From Nicotiana tabacum (taxonomy: Eukaryota > Streptophyta > Magnoliopsida > Solanales > Solanaceae), in the NCBI RefSeq assembly GCF_000715075.1, contig NC_134081.1, positions 66,823,153-66,887,152 on the forward strand: DNA of 64,000 nt, written 5' to 3'. Below, piece by piece: positions 40,358-51,302 of the stretch. The position numbers were made by a program, and so were the translations under genes. Numbering within the stretch: position 1 is the first letter of the stretch; every line of letters starts with the position of its first letter. The notes beneath the pieces are model-generated. The model saw only the letters and a list, made by a program, of their open reading frames with translations, was not told the origin of the DNA and ran no database searches.

Positions 40358-41194
40358 GTATGATAGATCCACAAATCTGGTCTCATACTGGGTAACGATC
40401 ATGCTACCCTACTAGAGGCTCTCAACCTAACCGCGTAAGTCCTCTCTCTGAATGAAGGGGATGAATTTCTCCAAGAATAGCTGTGAGAATTGAGGCCAAG
40501 TGAGAGGAGGTGAAACTGCTGGTCTGCCCCGAACATACTCCCGCCACCACCTCTTGGCAGAGCCATGCATCTAAAACACAACTAAGTCAACTCCATTTGA
40601 CTCCACTATACACATGTTGTGCAATACCTCATGGCAACCGTCCAAGAAATCTTGCGGGTCCTCATAAGGTGTACCACCAAAACGAATAGGAAACAACTTG
40701 GTGAACCTGTCCAACCTCTTTAGCCCCTTGGACGACATCGCAAGTCCCTCCTCAAACTATGTAGCAATAACTGGTTGAACTGCTCCAAATAGTAGGACTA
40801 TCGAAGTCTGATACCCGTAAGCCATCTGCTCTTGAATATGAGTAGCGGTAGTCTGGGCTCCTCACCCATCCTGAGAAACGGCTGGTGTAGTAGGAAACAC
40901 ACCGTCCTGGGCCACACTCTCTATAAGTCTCACCAGACGGACTAGGGTATTCTGAAGTACCAGAGTAGCAATGAACACCTCTGGGACCTGAATTGGTCCA
41001 ACAGGCGCAGTCTCAGGGATCTCCTCATCCTGTTCAATCTGAGGCTCTACAATAGGTGCTAATACGCGTGCTCTAGGTTGAGCTCAGCCTCTGGCTCTGT
41101 CTCTACCTCGGCCCCGGCCTCTACCCCTAGAAATAGTTGCACCATGGGGCTCCGACTCCTGATCAGCTATCGATGTGGTACGTTTCCTCACCAT
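40358..41194 (-). pseudogene. Gypsy gag fragment, opposite strand to the adjoining pol
   Basis: On the minus strand the ATG is at 41194-41192. It starts MVRKRTTSIADQESE and enters an Arg-Gly run (RGRGRGRGRDRARG), then a TGA. Further in come AKRWWREYVRGRPAVSPPL, then FLEKFIPFIQREDLR, the retrotransposon gag core, and after a frameshift GSMIVTQYETRFVDLSYH. It stops at the junction with the plus-strand pol at about 40357. The zinc knuckle and everything downstream are missing. Confidence 0.85.
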
Positions 41195-41380
41195 CTGTGA
41201 GGGAATAAGAATAAAATGATTCGGACTCAATGATAAAATAAAGTCGCACGATAGAGAAAGAAAGAAGGTGAAATTTCCTAAAGCCTTATAGCCTCATGAA
41301 GATAAGTATAGATGTCTTCGTACCGATCCTCAAGACTCTACTAAGCTTGTTTATGACTCGTTAGACCTAGACAATCTAGT

Positions 41381-41392
41381 GCTCTGATACCA
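41381..41392 (-). other. Primer-binding site (tRNA-iMet)
   Basis: GCTCTGATACCA on the plus strand is TGGTATCAGAGC on the minus strand, an exact site, two bases from the LTR edge. The 41195-41380 leader between it and gag shares text with the other gypsy leaders (GCACGATAGAGAAAGAAAGA, AAGACTCTACTA). Confidence 0.85.
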
Positions 41393-41394
41393 AC

Positions 41395-42189
41395 TTATCA
41401 TAATCCAAAATTCCCAATCCCGGGGGTCCTCACGACGCAAATGTGACATATCCCTCGCAAATGCGAAGAGCCCTCCGTCGCAAATACGAGTCATGCTTCG
41501 CAAATGCGAAAATGTTCTCACTATGCACTATGTCGTAAATGCGACTCTGAGATCGTAAATACGGTCCCAGCTCTATTCGCAAAACTGAACTTCACTTTGC
41601 AAATGCGAAGTCCCAGCAACCAGCCCATGTTCGCATTTGCGAGCCCGACATCGCAAATGCGAGGCTCGCAATTGCGAGACCTGCAAGTTTACACTATCAA
41701 CAACCATACATCAATTGTTCCAAATCAATCCGCAATGCATCTGAAACTCACCCGAGCACCTCGGGCTCCAACCGAACATGCACACAAGTGTAATAACATC
41801 ATATAAACTCGCTCGCTCACTCAAATCATCACGTAACATCTAATAACAAGAATCGATCATCAAAACTCAAGATTTCAATTTTAAAACTCATTTTTCACAA
41901 TCTTTCACATAATGCGTCGAAACGCGCTCGAGTCACCCGGGACCCCAATCAAACATGCGTACAAGTCAAAAAATATTATACGAGCCTAAATTGCCAAAAC
42001 ACTAACCTTGGTCAACTCTAGCCTCATTTTAAATCAAAAATTACATTTTCTTCAAAGTTTTACGTAAAATCTTTTCCGAAAACGACACGGATCATGCATG
42101 CAACCCAATAAATATTAAATAAAGCTATGAGAGGTTTTGAAATACGGAAATTAAGGCTAGTACTCAAAACAATCTACCGGATCGTCACA
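41395..42189 (-). repeat. LTR (about 0.8 kb) of the minus-strand gypsy gag fragment
   Basis: On the minus strand it runs TGTGACGATCCGGTAGATTG to a worn GGATTATGATAA. It is much shorter than the Tekay and LARD LTRs but has the same layout: GACGATCC/GGATCG-type ends and an imperfect-palindrome block at 41437-41685. No partner LTR is in the window. Confidence 0.7.
41437..41685. repeat. Array of TCGCAAATGCGA-like imperfect palindromes
   Basis: About a dozen short units such as CTCGCAAATGCGAAG, TTCGCATTTGCGAG and CATCGCAAATGCGAG, irregularly spaced at about 10-30 bp. Units differ in one or two bases and occur in both apparent orientations because each is close to self-complementary. Confidence 0.8.
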
Positions 42190-43162
42190 AAATGTTTCAA
42201 GAAAATGTTGAGCAAAAAATTAGCATTGCAAAATCATATAGTTAGCACTATGTACCATTTATAATTATTGGACCAATGAAAACAGGTTGGAAGAATGGAA
42301 CAAATAGAAATCTCTCTCTCTACTTATAATTACAAAGAACAAATTGAAAAATCAATTCCATACGTGTAATCGAGTTATACATATTGGGTTTTTTGGCTCA
42401 GTGTAGTGTGAATAGAAACCGGAGAGAAATAAAAATTTCTCATTAGGAAAAGAGAAGAAAATTATTATGCTTATATAGAGAAGTACTTCTTCTAATACCT
42501 AAAGAGTTAAAAAGAAGGCAAATTTTACGTCGTCATCGCTCGCTCAACTCCGATTAAATAATTTTATTGATATATTTTTTTATCGAAACTCTTTTCCTTT
42601 TTTCTCTAATTTTTCATATACTTTTTATTTAAATTTCAATAGTCATTTTTCGAAAATAGGCACCTGCCTATTTGCTCCGAAAATATTTTCCTAAAAAGAC
42701 ACTAATATGAACAGTCACGGCCTTATTCTGAACATGCATTTTCACATCATTTGAACTACAACTTGTTGGTTATAAATTCAAAGGTTTGACCTCATTTTTC
42801 AACACTGAATATCTGCAAACTCTCCCATCTCTTTTTTGCATTTTTGTATTGTATTTCAAAACAAGTGTAAGTGTCAAGTGTGATTTACTCTGTCATTTGA
42901 GTTTGGCGAAGTTCTATAATTTGAAGTACCGCTATTATAGAATAGTTTTCATTTATCCTAGAAGGAATTAATCCGAATACCTTGGGCAATAGTGATGAGA
43001 TTAAATTCCTTAAGAACATACAAAGATTTCTGTAGGCTTGGAATATTTATTTTGTTTCTGTTCTAAGTTCTGCTTTTTTAATTTTCTACTTTGAATACAG
43101 TATACTAACAATACATGCAGGAGTGTGTTAGAGAAAATCAAATCCACGTGTGATTGAGTAAT
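42190..43162. other. AT-rich host-like flank left of the copia element
   Basis: No open frame with recognisable content. Features seen: a (CT)n-like run at about 42313-42324, a TATA-like TTATAAATTC at about 42770, and TACTAAC followed by ATGCAGGAG at about 43102-43124, which resembles a plant branch point and acceptor site. It could be part of an intron or of an old LTR; I cannot decide. Confidence 0.35.
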
Positions 43163-43167
43163 TGGGT
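43163..43167. other. Target-site duplication, left (TGGGT)
   Basis: TGGGT at 43163-43167 and again at 48187-48191 flanks the copia element exactly. Five bases is the copia standard. Confidence 0.85.
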
Positions 43168-43438
43168 TTCTAAAATCTACATGATCTGCCAGCGATGAAG
43201 GAGCAGTGAACTCGAAGCTATTTCTATGGAGTTACAGAGCATGCGAATGAATGAGCTGATGAGAGGATTGTGAGGAAATGATAACTGCTACTTCTCTTCA
43301 TTAACAATACAAAATATATATGCATGTGATGTGTTGATCAACTAGATAGCTCTACTAAAGCTTAACTAACTAACTGGCTGGATCCGTTAATTTACAGAAG
43401 GCTAACTAACTAACAATCTGTAATATCACTTCATAATA
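43168..43438 (-). repeat. Copia 3' LTR
   Basis: 271 bp. The minus strand starts TATTATGAAGTGATATTACA and ends next to the left target duplication with GATTTTAGAA. It pairs with 47898-48186. Confidence 0.88.
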
Positions 43439-43449
43439 CGCCCCCTCAA
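43439..43449 (-). other. Copia polypurine tract
   Basis: TTGAGGGGGCG on the minus strand, directly before the 3' LTR. Confidence 0.8.
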
Positions 43450-43955
43450 GTTGCAGGGTGTAAAATGTTAATCACACCAAGCTTGCCTAAGAGATGATTG
43501 TGTTGAGCCTGACTTAGTCCTTTGGTAAGCAAACCTGCCAACTGATCCTTAGTGTTCACATAAATTGTTTGCATAATTCCATCCTTAATCTTATCTTTGA
43601 TGAAGTGGCAATCTATCTCGATATACTTAGTACGTTCATGGAAAATGGGATTAGCTGAAATCTGCATAGCAGACTTGCTGTCACCCATAATTGCAACAGA
43701 AGTCTTAACAGTAGTGCCCAGCTCTTTAAACAAGCCTAGCAGCCAAGTAACTTCTGTTACAGCTGAAGCCATACTTCTATACTCAGCTTCTACTGAACTC
43801 CTAGACACTGTCTGTTGCTTTTTTGATTTCCATGAGATTAAGGACTCACCAAATTTGATTACATAACCACTGACAGATCTTCTTGTGTTAGGGCGGGCTG
43901 CCCAGTCTAAATCACACCAACAGGTTAACCCTGTAGTAGGGGCTTCACATCTCAA
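43446..43955 (-). pseudogene. Copia RNase H
   Basis: The largest well-kept C-terminal part, 169 codons with a normal end: CDLDWAARPNTRRSVSGY (first Asp), SWKSKKQQTVSRSSVEAEYR (Glu), MGDSKSAMQISANPIFHERT (Asp) and the C-terminal TKDQLAGLLTKGL. All expected acidic residues appear present. It lacks its own start and is cut off from RT by stops at 43956-44020, so it is a remnant of the polyprotein. Confidence 0.88.
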
Positions 43956-44020
43956 CCATATGGAGAGTCTTTCAGATATCTAACTACCCTTAGTGCAGCT
44001 TCCCAATGAGATCTTTTAAG

Positions 44021-45182
44021 CTACTGCATAAACTGACTTAGTGTTTGGATGACATAGCTAATGTCTGGTCTAGTGGTAGTGACATACATTAGTTTGCCAA
44101 TCAATCTTTGGTACAGACTAACATCATGCAGAACTGCATCACCTTTAACTCTAGTTGCAGCATCAAATTGTACTATGGTGAGCCTTAGGTTTGTTTCTAA
44201 AGGAGTTACAGCTGTCTTGGCTACACTGAGCCCCATACTGGATATGAGTTCTAGGACATGCTTCCTTTGATATAGAATCACTCCTTTGTTGGACCTTAGT
44301 ACTTCAATCCCTAGAAAATACTTAAGCTCACCTAGGTCCTTTAGCTTGAATATTTGATGGAGAACATGTTTTGCCTCAGCTATCAGTGTCTCATTATTAC
44401 CAGTTATAAGTAGATCATCAACATATACCAGGATAATCACCAGACCTTCACCCTTTCTCAAAGTAAACAAGGAATAATCATGGTTACTATGCACAAAACC
44501 TCCCTCAGTTAAAGCATCAGCTAATTTGATATTTCACTGTCTTAAAGCTTACTTAAGCCCATATAAGGACTTGAGTAGCTTGCAGACCTTTTGCTCCCCC
44601 TATTTTCTGAAGCCTATACATATACACTTCTTCACAAAGATCACCTTGTAAAAAAGTATTGTAAACATCCATTTGATATAGGTTCCATCCCTTGGAAACT
44701 GCCAAGGCTATTACTGATCTGAATGTGACCATTTTTACCACTGGTGAAAATGTATCATGGTAATCAAGTCCTTCTTGTTGACTATATGCCTTTGCAACAA
44801 GTCTAGCCTTGAATCTTTCAACCTTACCATTAGCTTTATACTTAATTTTATACACCCATTTGTATCCTACAGTATGCTTTCCATGTGGTAAGTCAACTAC
44901 TTCCCATGTTCTGTTGTCTTCTAGTACTTTGACCTCTTGTTTCATAGCTTTTATCCATATTACATCCTTCACAGCCTGCCTGAAGTTCCGAGGTTCTACC
45001 AGACTGGAGAAGTTTGCTAGGTAGGGATGATAGGTAGTAGTAGTTCTTTCATAAGACAAACATTTGGCTATAGGATATTTGCTGCTTGTCTTCCCATGTG
45101 CTATGTAGTCCTTCATCCATATGGGCTCTCTTGACTCTCTAGTTGACTTCCTAATAGGAGGCTGAGATCCTTCTGCTTGCAT
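44021..45182 (-). pseudogene. Copia reverse transcriptase, frameshifted
   Basis: The N-terminal half (45182-44553) has [60 protein letters not shown] and [14 protein letters not shown] with the first catalytic Asp. The frame breaks around 44560-44495. The C-terminal half (44494-44021) is in another frame with an intact YVDDLLITG box and LGELKYFLGIEVLRS. Active-site residues survive but the shift makes the protein unproducible as one chain. Confidence 0.9.
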
Positions 45183-45239
45183 GTTCTCAGGTGGAGGATC
45201 AGTTACAGTGGGAAAGGGATTTGTTGATGGAGCAGTTGG

Positions 45240-45428
45240 TTAAGACATCACATTCTCCTCTTCTGTGGCCATTTCATGTGCATATGCATTATGATTTTGT
45301 TCCTTATTACTATGATTGATCTCTGAGGTATAAACATCATAGTTAGGTTGTTCCAGGAAACTATTATCCTCTGAATTAGACTCAGTAGTAGCTTGAGCAA
45401 AAGGAAACTCTGATTTTTTGAAGACCAC
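45240..45428 (-). pseudogene. Copia integrase-RT linker
   Basis: A hydrophilic, Asn/Ser/Glu-rich stretch (ATTESNSEDNSFLEQPNYD) in the same frame as integrase, bounded by stops at 45444-45446 and 45240-45242. This is the variable spacer usual between copia integrase and RT. Confidence 0.65.
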
Positions 45429-45446
45429 GTCTCTACTTACAAAAAA

Positions 45447-46290
45447 TTATTTTGCGGCTAGTTCTATCAGGATGTACCCCTTTTGTCTCTCAGAATATCC
45501 CATGAGCACAACTGTCTTTTCTCTTTCTTCAAACTTATCCCCTTTTGGAATGACTGTTGCATAGCACAGACATCTTATAACTCTTAAATGTACTAATGAT
45601 GGTGGCTTGGTATGCATTGCTTCATATGGACTCTTTCCTTGAAGTGTTGCTGAAGGCAGTCTATTTATCAAGTACACAACAGTTGTAACACACATGCCCC
45701 AGTACCTAATAGGCATTTTTGACTGAAACCTTATGGCCCTTGCCGCATCCAAAATGTGTCTGTATTTCCTCTCTATAATACCATTCTGTTGTGGAGTGTG
45801 AACAAAGCTACTCTGATACAGAATTCCCAAACTTTGTAATAGATCCTTACACTGGGAGTTAAAGAACTATGTGCCATTATCTGATCTCAAGTTTTTTACC
45901 ATCTTACCAAACTGGTTCTTTACCATCAGTAAAAAATTCTTAATGTCAACTATAGTTTCAGACTTAAGCTGTAGTAGATAGATCCAGACATGTCTACTAA
46001 AATCATCAATGACAGTTAGAAAATAATACTTCTTGTCAAAAGTAGGAGTTTTATAAGGCCCCCAAAGATCCATATGAACAAGAGAAAAATGAGCTTCAAC
46101 TCTGGATGTACTATTAGGAAACATCAGTCTAGTTTGTTTAGCTAATGGACAGACTGGGCAATTATTCAATGACTCACTATTTACATTCTTGCCTAGCAAG
46201 GTGATATTCTTCATGGATGGAATAGATAGATGTCTAAGTCTTTGATGCCATAGCCTGCAATCTTCCTTTACTACTGCAATAACTATGCCC
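45447..46290 (-). pseudogene. Copia integrase
   Basis: The zinc-binding GAG-pre-integrase part reads LWHQRLRHLSIPSM, then CPVCPLAKQTR. The core has HMDLWGPYKTPTF (Asp), VKNLRSDNGT (Asp), then a TAG at 45864-45866 where the frame otherwise runs on, and HTPQQNGIIERKYRHILDAA (Glu). All three catalytic acids are present. The C-terminal part GKSPYEAMHTKPPSLVHLRV continues to a TAA at 45444-45446. Confidence 0.88.
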
Positions 46291-46299
46291 TGTGTGTGT

Positions 46300-46760
46300 T
46301 GTACTTTATTGATGTTATTGACTCCTTTGAATATGTACAAGCCCCATGTCTCCTTACCAATCCCCTTCACCCTACCACTGTAAAGGTCCTGAAATAACAC
46401 AAAGTCAGAATAAACGTTCACTAAGCAGCAGAGTTCCTTAATTAGTTTGGAGGTTGAAAGGAGGTTAAACTTGAATCCTGGAACATAAAGAACATCATAT
46501 ATTGCTACATTTCCAAATATAGCAACCCAACCAGTAAGTGTAATAGGAACTGTATCTCCATTAGGTAAGTGAACCATATTACTAGAAGTCCTAGTAGTCT
46601 TATTGTCATTCATCAATATATCATTGGAAGCTACGATGGGGTGAGTGGCGCCAGAGGCTACAATCCACTCATCTGTATAGGCTTTAGACAAGAAACTACT
46701 AGTTATACCTGCCATGTTGACTTGACAATCAGAAGGTGCATCTTTGTTTAACAGTTCAAG
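46300..46760 (-). pseudogene. Copia aspartic protease, catalytic Asp replaced
   Basis: Motif WIVASGATHPIVASND at about 46671-46624, where plant copia elements have D in the fourth position (WIVDSGATHH). The codon here is GCC (Ala), so polyprotein processing would fail. Downstream GWVAIFGNVAIYDVLYVPGF, then NLLSTSKL, is the usual C-terminal part. The frame itself is open from 47060 to 45867. Confidence 0.85.
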
Positions 46761-46999
46761 GATTTGCTTGTATTGTTCCTCAGTGAAGTATGGTACCTTC
46801 CCAGTTATTCCTCCTAATACATCACCAGCTGATGATGATCCTTGAGAATGAGCATCAACGTTCTCAAGTACATTGTTGGTTGCAGTGAAAGGTTGGTGAG
46901 AACCACGTCCAAAGCCAGACTGACCTTCATTGCCACGACCATATTGACCTCCAATGTTGTTACCAGGCTTCTTTCTTGCCTTGAAGTCTTCAGGATACC

Positions 47000-47789
47000 C
47001 AACAATCTTATAGCAATTCTCCTTAGTGTGATCTTTTAGACCACAGTGTTCACATTGCATAAAAGGCTTCTTTCCTTTGTATCATTAGCTTATGCCTACC
47101 TGCATAGCCATTGGATCATTCTTCTCATTAGTTGAACCCATGCCAGGGGATTGTTGAGATTCATCTTCTATTACCATGGCATATGCCTGGTTCAAGAAGG
47201 GCACATTGGTCTTTAAGAGGATTTGTCGTCTAGCTTGATCATATGAATCATTTAAACCACTAAGAAACTGCAGAATTCTTTGTTGTTGAAGATGCTCCAT
47301 GTATTCTCTCGAGTTTGAAATTGTTACCAATGCATCATACTCATTCCATAAACTCTTCAACTTAGTAAAGTAGCTTTTGACTGAATCATTTCCTTGTGAC
47401 AAATTGGCAATGGTTTAGTGCGGTTGGAAGATACGTATTCGATTCACCTTATCAAACCTCTCCCTCGTATCTTACCAAACAAGACGTGCATTCGAAGCAT
47501 ATGCAATTTCACTTAAAAGTTCAGTGGAAACTATATTAATGAGCCATGACAAGACAATGTCATTACGAGTTTCCCACTGCTCGTGTAATTCAGTAGTGAA
47601 CGACTCTTTTGTACAAGTATCAGTCACAAACCCTAACTTCATCTTTCATAGAAGGGCAATTTTCATCGACCTGCTCCATAAACAGTAATTTTTTTATCTC
47701 GTAAGCTTCACAGGAATCAGAACAACACCAGGAATATCAGATGGCCCAAGATACAGATGATGAGTATAAGGAATTGCAGTTTCCGCCAT
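47000..47789 (-). pseudogene. Copia gag with zinc knuckle, broken
   Basis: The ATG at 47789-47787 starts MAETAIPYTHHLYLGPSDIP, the N-terminal signature of plant copia gag. A stop and frame change follow near 47700. The 47402-47085 part (SVKSYFTKLKSLWNEYDALV, then LQFLSGLNDSYDQARRQIL) is the gag core. Two stops in a row (TAA TGA, about 47081-47086) separate it from the CCHC knuckle CEHCGLKDHTKENC (47054-47013), whose four ligands are all intact, followed by YKIVGYPEDF. Confidence 0.85.
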
Positions 47790-47884
47790 TGATGAGTAGA
47801 GAAAAAAGACGAGCTAATTGAGAAGAAGAAACAACAGATCACTAAGATAGAGATAGTCAACCTCAGTGATTGACGAGCATCGGT

Positions 47885-47897
47885 GGCTCTGATACCA
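47885..47897 (-). other. Copia primer-binding site (tRNA-iMet)
   Basis: GGCTCTGATACCA on the plus strand is TGGTATCAGAGCC on the minus strand and abuts the 5' LTR. Confidence 0.88.
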
Positions 47898-48186
47898 TGC
47901 TAAAATCTACATGATCTGCCATCGATGAAGGAGCAGTGAACTCGAAGCTACTTCTATGGAGTTACAGAGCATGCGAATGAATGAGCCGATGAGAGGATTG
48001 TGAGGAAATGATAACTGCAACTTCTCTTCATTAACAATACAAAATATATATACATGTGATGTGTTGATCAACTAGCTAGCTCTACTAAGGCTTAACTAAC
48101 TAGCAGGCTAGATCTGTTATTTTACAGCTGGCCAACTAACTAATCTTAACTACCTAACTAACAATCTGTAATATCACTTCATAATA
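47898..48186 (-). repeat. Copia 5' LTR
   Basis: 289 bp. It aligns with 43168-43438 and carries an extra 18-19 bp in a TAACTAACTAACT-like stretch. Its outer edge is followed by TGGGT (48187-48191), the right target duplication. Confidence 0.88.
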
Positions 48187-49339
48187 TGGGTATACATTTA
48201 TTTATTTAATTATGTCTTAACTGATAGTTCTGAAATCTAATGAAAATAATAACACGAACAGAAGGGGGAAAACAACTTAATTTGTTATGACACAACATAA
48301 GAGCAATTGGTATATATGGTACTGTCGTTTTTGCAGGTTTCAGAAATTGAATTTGAAACAATTTAATTGAAGTTTAAGATCAAAATGAAAGAGCAACACA
48401 TAGTTCAAGATACTCACCCTTAAAATCTTTCCTTCTATGATCATTGTTAAAAGGTTTTAGTCCATTTGTGCCAAAATAGACATATGCCAAGATTGAGTAG
48501 CAAATAGCAAGCCCCCACAACTATTATGAGAATCAGTGCTTCTTTATAATGACATGTCTTTGTCCCTCGAGGAATTCACGCAAGTATTTTCAAGTGATGT
48601 CTCCTTATTTTTCATATATACATATAATTTTTTAAAAAGATATATATAAAAGATATTTTTTTCAAAAGTGGTGCTGAATAACATCTCTTACCGTAGGATA
48701 TCTCCACCACCACTGAGAATACATGATGAGCAAACGAGGTTAAGGTTTCGACGATTACATGAATGAGATAAAGGTACCACTCTCAAAGTAATATCGTGAC
48801 ACGATTTATGTAATACAAGTGGGAGTCTAGTAAAATTAATTTACGCAATACAGGGAGATCCAGATATATTTTAGTAGAATCATTTACCAAGAAGAGCTCA
48901 AATACTAACTAATTCCCCCACTGTATCAACTCAATACTAATTCACAAATTGAGTTGTTATCAGATCACCTTAATTATTGAATAACAAATCCCATCTTAAA
49001 GATTTGACAAATTAGAGTCCCTTAATTTTTAACAAGAAAAATCAATTGGGAATTCTTCTGTTGGGGAAAGAAGGGAAGAAACTCTCATTTCGCCCAACGA
49101 GATGTTTAAGTATTGATTTGCAACATTAAGATTGTAGTTGGTGGACCTTGTATCAACTCTTGTCCAAGAAGTAGCCAGTTAAACATCCACTATAAGGATT
49201 ATCTGTTCTCATATTTTTTTCCCCAATAAAAATTCAAATTAAGTGGATAAATATGTGTAAAGAATAGACGCAAGAAAAGACATTCTGTACCTTATGAAGT
49301 AAAACTCATAATAGCCCCTTCATTTCTAAAACTAATACG

Positions 49340-49535
49340 TAACATACTATTAAGTATCAGAAAAATAATAAAAACAATATTTGTGACAGAAAAATCCGTA
49401 ACAGTTTCGAGCGACAAAACAAAATTTGTGACAGGAGAATAAAATTGTTATAACCTCAGTTTCTTCCGTATTGTGACGGGCTTATCCGTCATAAATACTC
49501 AGTGACAATTGAGAAATCTTTGTTTTCGTAGTATA
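49340..49535. mobile_element. Possible small CACTA-like remnant
   Basis: Repeated words TTTGTGACAG, ATCCGTAACAG and TGTGACGGGCTTATCCGTCA, and a right edge CTTTGTTTTCGTAGTA, recall the subterminal repeats and the TTTCTTGTAGTG end of CACTA elements. No clean matching left end or 3-bp target duplication was found, so this is a weak call. Confidence 0.3.
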
Positions 49536-49677
49536 AAATCTTGCCAAGGAAACGAGCAATTGCCTTTGTCATTTAGGAGAAAAATCTCAATTTCAATGGT
49601 TAACGCAATAACAAAAGCTACGTAAGAGGCCGGTTGTATTAGGCTTTCTAAGAGCTTGATGTCTACAAATTAATTTG

Positions 49678-49860
49678 GGGTATTATCACTTTTAGCCAGC
49701 AGCAGAAACTATTTATATTTGGTAGCCGAAAAATATATAAAATTTATATAATTTTTGTATATAACATACCGAATGTATATATATACAAAAAAATATATAA
49801 ATTTTATATATTTTTCGAGTATTATTTTTATAACGACTATACAATGTCATTTTTTCAATT
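49678..49860. mobile_element. MITE-like element with central AT hairpin
   Basis: It starts near GGGGTATTATCACTTTTAG and holds a near-perfect inverted repeat: arm 49726-49750 (TATATAAAATTTATATA) and arm 49794-49818 (TATATAAATTTTATATA) around a loop of about 43 bp. From memory this resembles a dispersed AT-rich repeat common in Solanaceae. The terminal repeats are not clear. Confidence 0.4.
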
Positions 49861-50683
49861 AATTAATGTAACGCAATTATGATTGATTTCACACTATGAT
49901 TCTAATGGGCCTCTCTTTTCCTGCCTTAATGGGTTAGGACAAAACTGAATACAATTTGAAAAGAATGCACAATCTCAACTCAATAACCATATTCCTTGAA
50001 ATATATGGCCGCAAACTGTAACAGTTTGTCCTGGATTGGAAACTTATATCATAAATATTTTTTGAGCGACGAGGTGTGAAAATATGTCCTTTTTGCGCTA
50101 TTATCAATGGCATATATATATATACTTATTTTATTTTTAAAATTAAAAGTTTCACTTATTTTAAATAATTAGTTATAACAATTTCTGAGTGACCTGATTA
50201 TATAAAAAATTATAATATAGAAGTTAAACTCATCCAATTTTTAGCTGTCCGCATTATCCCATTCCCTCCACACACACAAAAAAAAGCTAGAAATTAAGAA
50301 ATCCCATCACAAGTTATTGGTTGATTCCTTGATTGCGAATACTAATTAGCATTCAATGCAAATCTCATAGATAAGTTCACACTTGAGAGAGAAAAGACAC
50401 ACACACTATTTGCCAGTTCATACATCTCACGTCTCTTTCCTTGAAAATTCCAAGAACTAGTTATTAATGTCTTTCTTTACTCTTTATCTTCCTGGAAATG
50501 TTATCGAGATTCCATTGTTTATGATCTGTCTTTTAAAAAAATATTTAATAGCTTTAATCATAAAAGTGTTTGTTTAAACTGTTTTTTATAACTACATTAA
50601 ATATCTTAATCAATATTTCACCAATAGGAACAAACAAATTTGAAAAAGAAGAATAAATGACTTTTTTATTATTTTGAAACGTT

Positions 50684-50830
50684 AAAGTCTTCTTTCTTCT
50701 ACTTTCCCCTCCTTAAACAATGCTACGAAGTCATTAATTTACAGGTTTACATTCACATGATGCATGGTTGCAACATTTAGATGCAGTATTCTAATCCCAT
50801 CAAAGTCTTCTTTCTTCTACTTTCCCCTCC
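50684..50830. repeat. Perfect 29-bp direct repeat, 118 bp apart
   Basis: The block beginning AAAGTCTTCTTTCTTCTAC and ending CCCCTCC occurs at 50684-50712 and at 50802-50830 without mismatch, with 89 bp of unrelated text between. Confidence 0.85.
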
Positions 50831-51045
50831 CACTTCCCTTCTATCCCATCTCCAAACCAAAAGAATTCTAGAAATAGAAAGAAGCATTTGGTAAGTAATA
50901 ATGCAGTAATACATTGGATGTAATAGCTATTTCAAAAAAAAATATACGTTTCAGTCCTTGATTATAAAAGAGTCTTTACATGTACTCGATAATTCTAGTT
51001 AAGACTAAATCCTTTTAGGATGAAAATCCTTAATTATAACCCTAA

Positions 51046-51260
51046 GGGCTCGTTTGGTAGGAGGGATATGGGATAATTAATTTCGGGATTAAATTTAAGA
51101 TGAGTTTATCCCATGTTTGGTTGGGATAAAATAGTGGTATAACTAATCCCGGGATTAGTTATCCCGGGATTGTAGTATTTTTTATCCCCATGGGAGGGTG
51201 GGATAACTAATCCCGGGATAATTAATCATGAGATAACTTGTTTCCCAACCAAACGACCCC
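51046..51260. mobile_element. Tourist-like MITE (PIF/Harbinger type)
   Basis: 215 bp with terminal inverted repeats GGGCTCGTTTGGTAGG and its counterpart CCCAACCAAACGACCCC, flanked by the 3-bp target duplication TAA (51043-51045 and 51261-51263). It is internally rich in GGGATAA/TTATCCC pairs, so it can fold on itself. Non-coding. Confidence 0.85.
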
Positions 51261-51302
51261 TAAGTTTGTGTATGCGCCTGCATGTGTGTGTGAGTGAATG
51301 CT

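Larger units (their letters stand above)
43168..48186 (-). mobile_element. Ty1/copia retrotransposon, complete structure, decayed coding
   Basis: 5.0 kb between two short LTRs with a 5-bp target duplication TGGGT. On the minus strand: LTR, tRNA-iMet primer site, gag, protease, integrase, RT, RNase H, polypurine tract, LTR. Integrase before RT is diagnostic of copia. Most of the gag-pol stays in one frame; it is interrupted by stops and shifted in RT. LTRs differ by roughly 15 substitutions over about 270 aligned bases plus one 18-19 bp length difference (counted by eye), so the insertion is not recent. I did not assign a lineage. Confidence 0.93.
48192..51042. other. AT-rich region without recognised gene
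   Basis: Mostly AT-rich text with stops in all frames. No tRNA, rRNA or protein family recognised. It contains a weak MITE-like segment with GTGACRG repeats (49340-49535), a hairpin element (49678-49860) and a 29-bp direct repeat (50684-50830), listed separately. Confidence 0.5.

Noticed and set aside
41437..41685. Regularly repeated TCGCAAATGCGA units resembling a CRISPR array
   Set aside because: Spacing is irregular, units vary, there is no cas gene, and the context is a plant LTR.
42190..43167. Endogenous pararetrovirus or another virus-derived insert
   Set aside because: No movement protein, coat protein or caulimovirid RT motif seen; all RT motifs in the window fit LTR retrotransposons.
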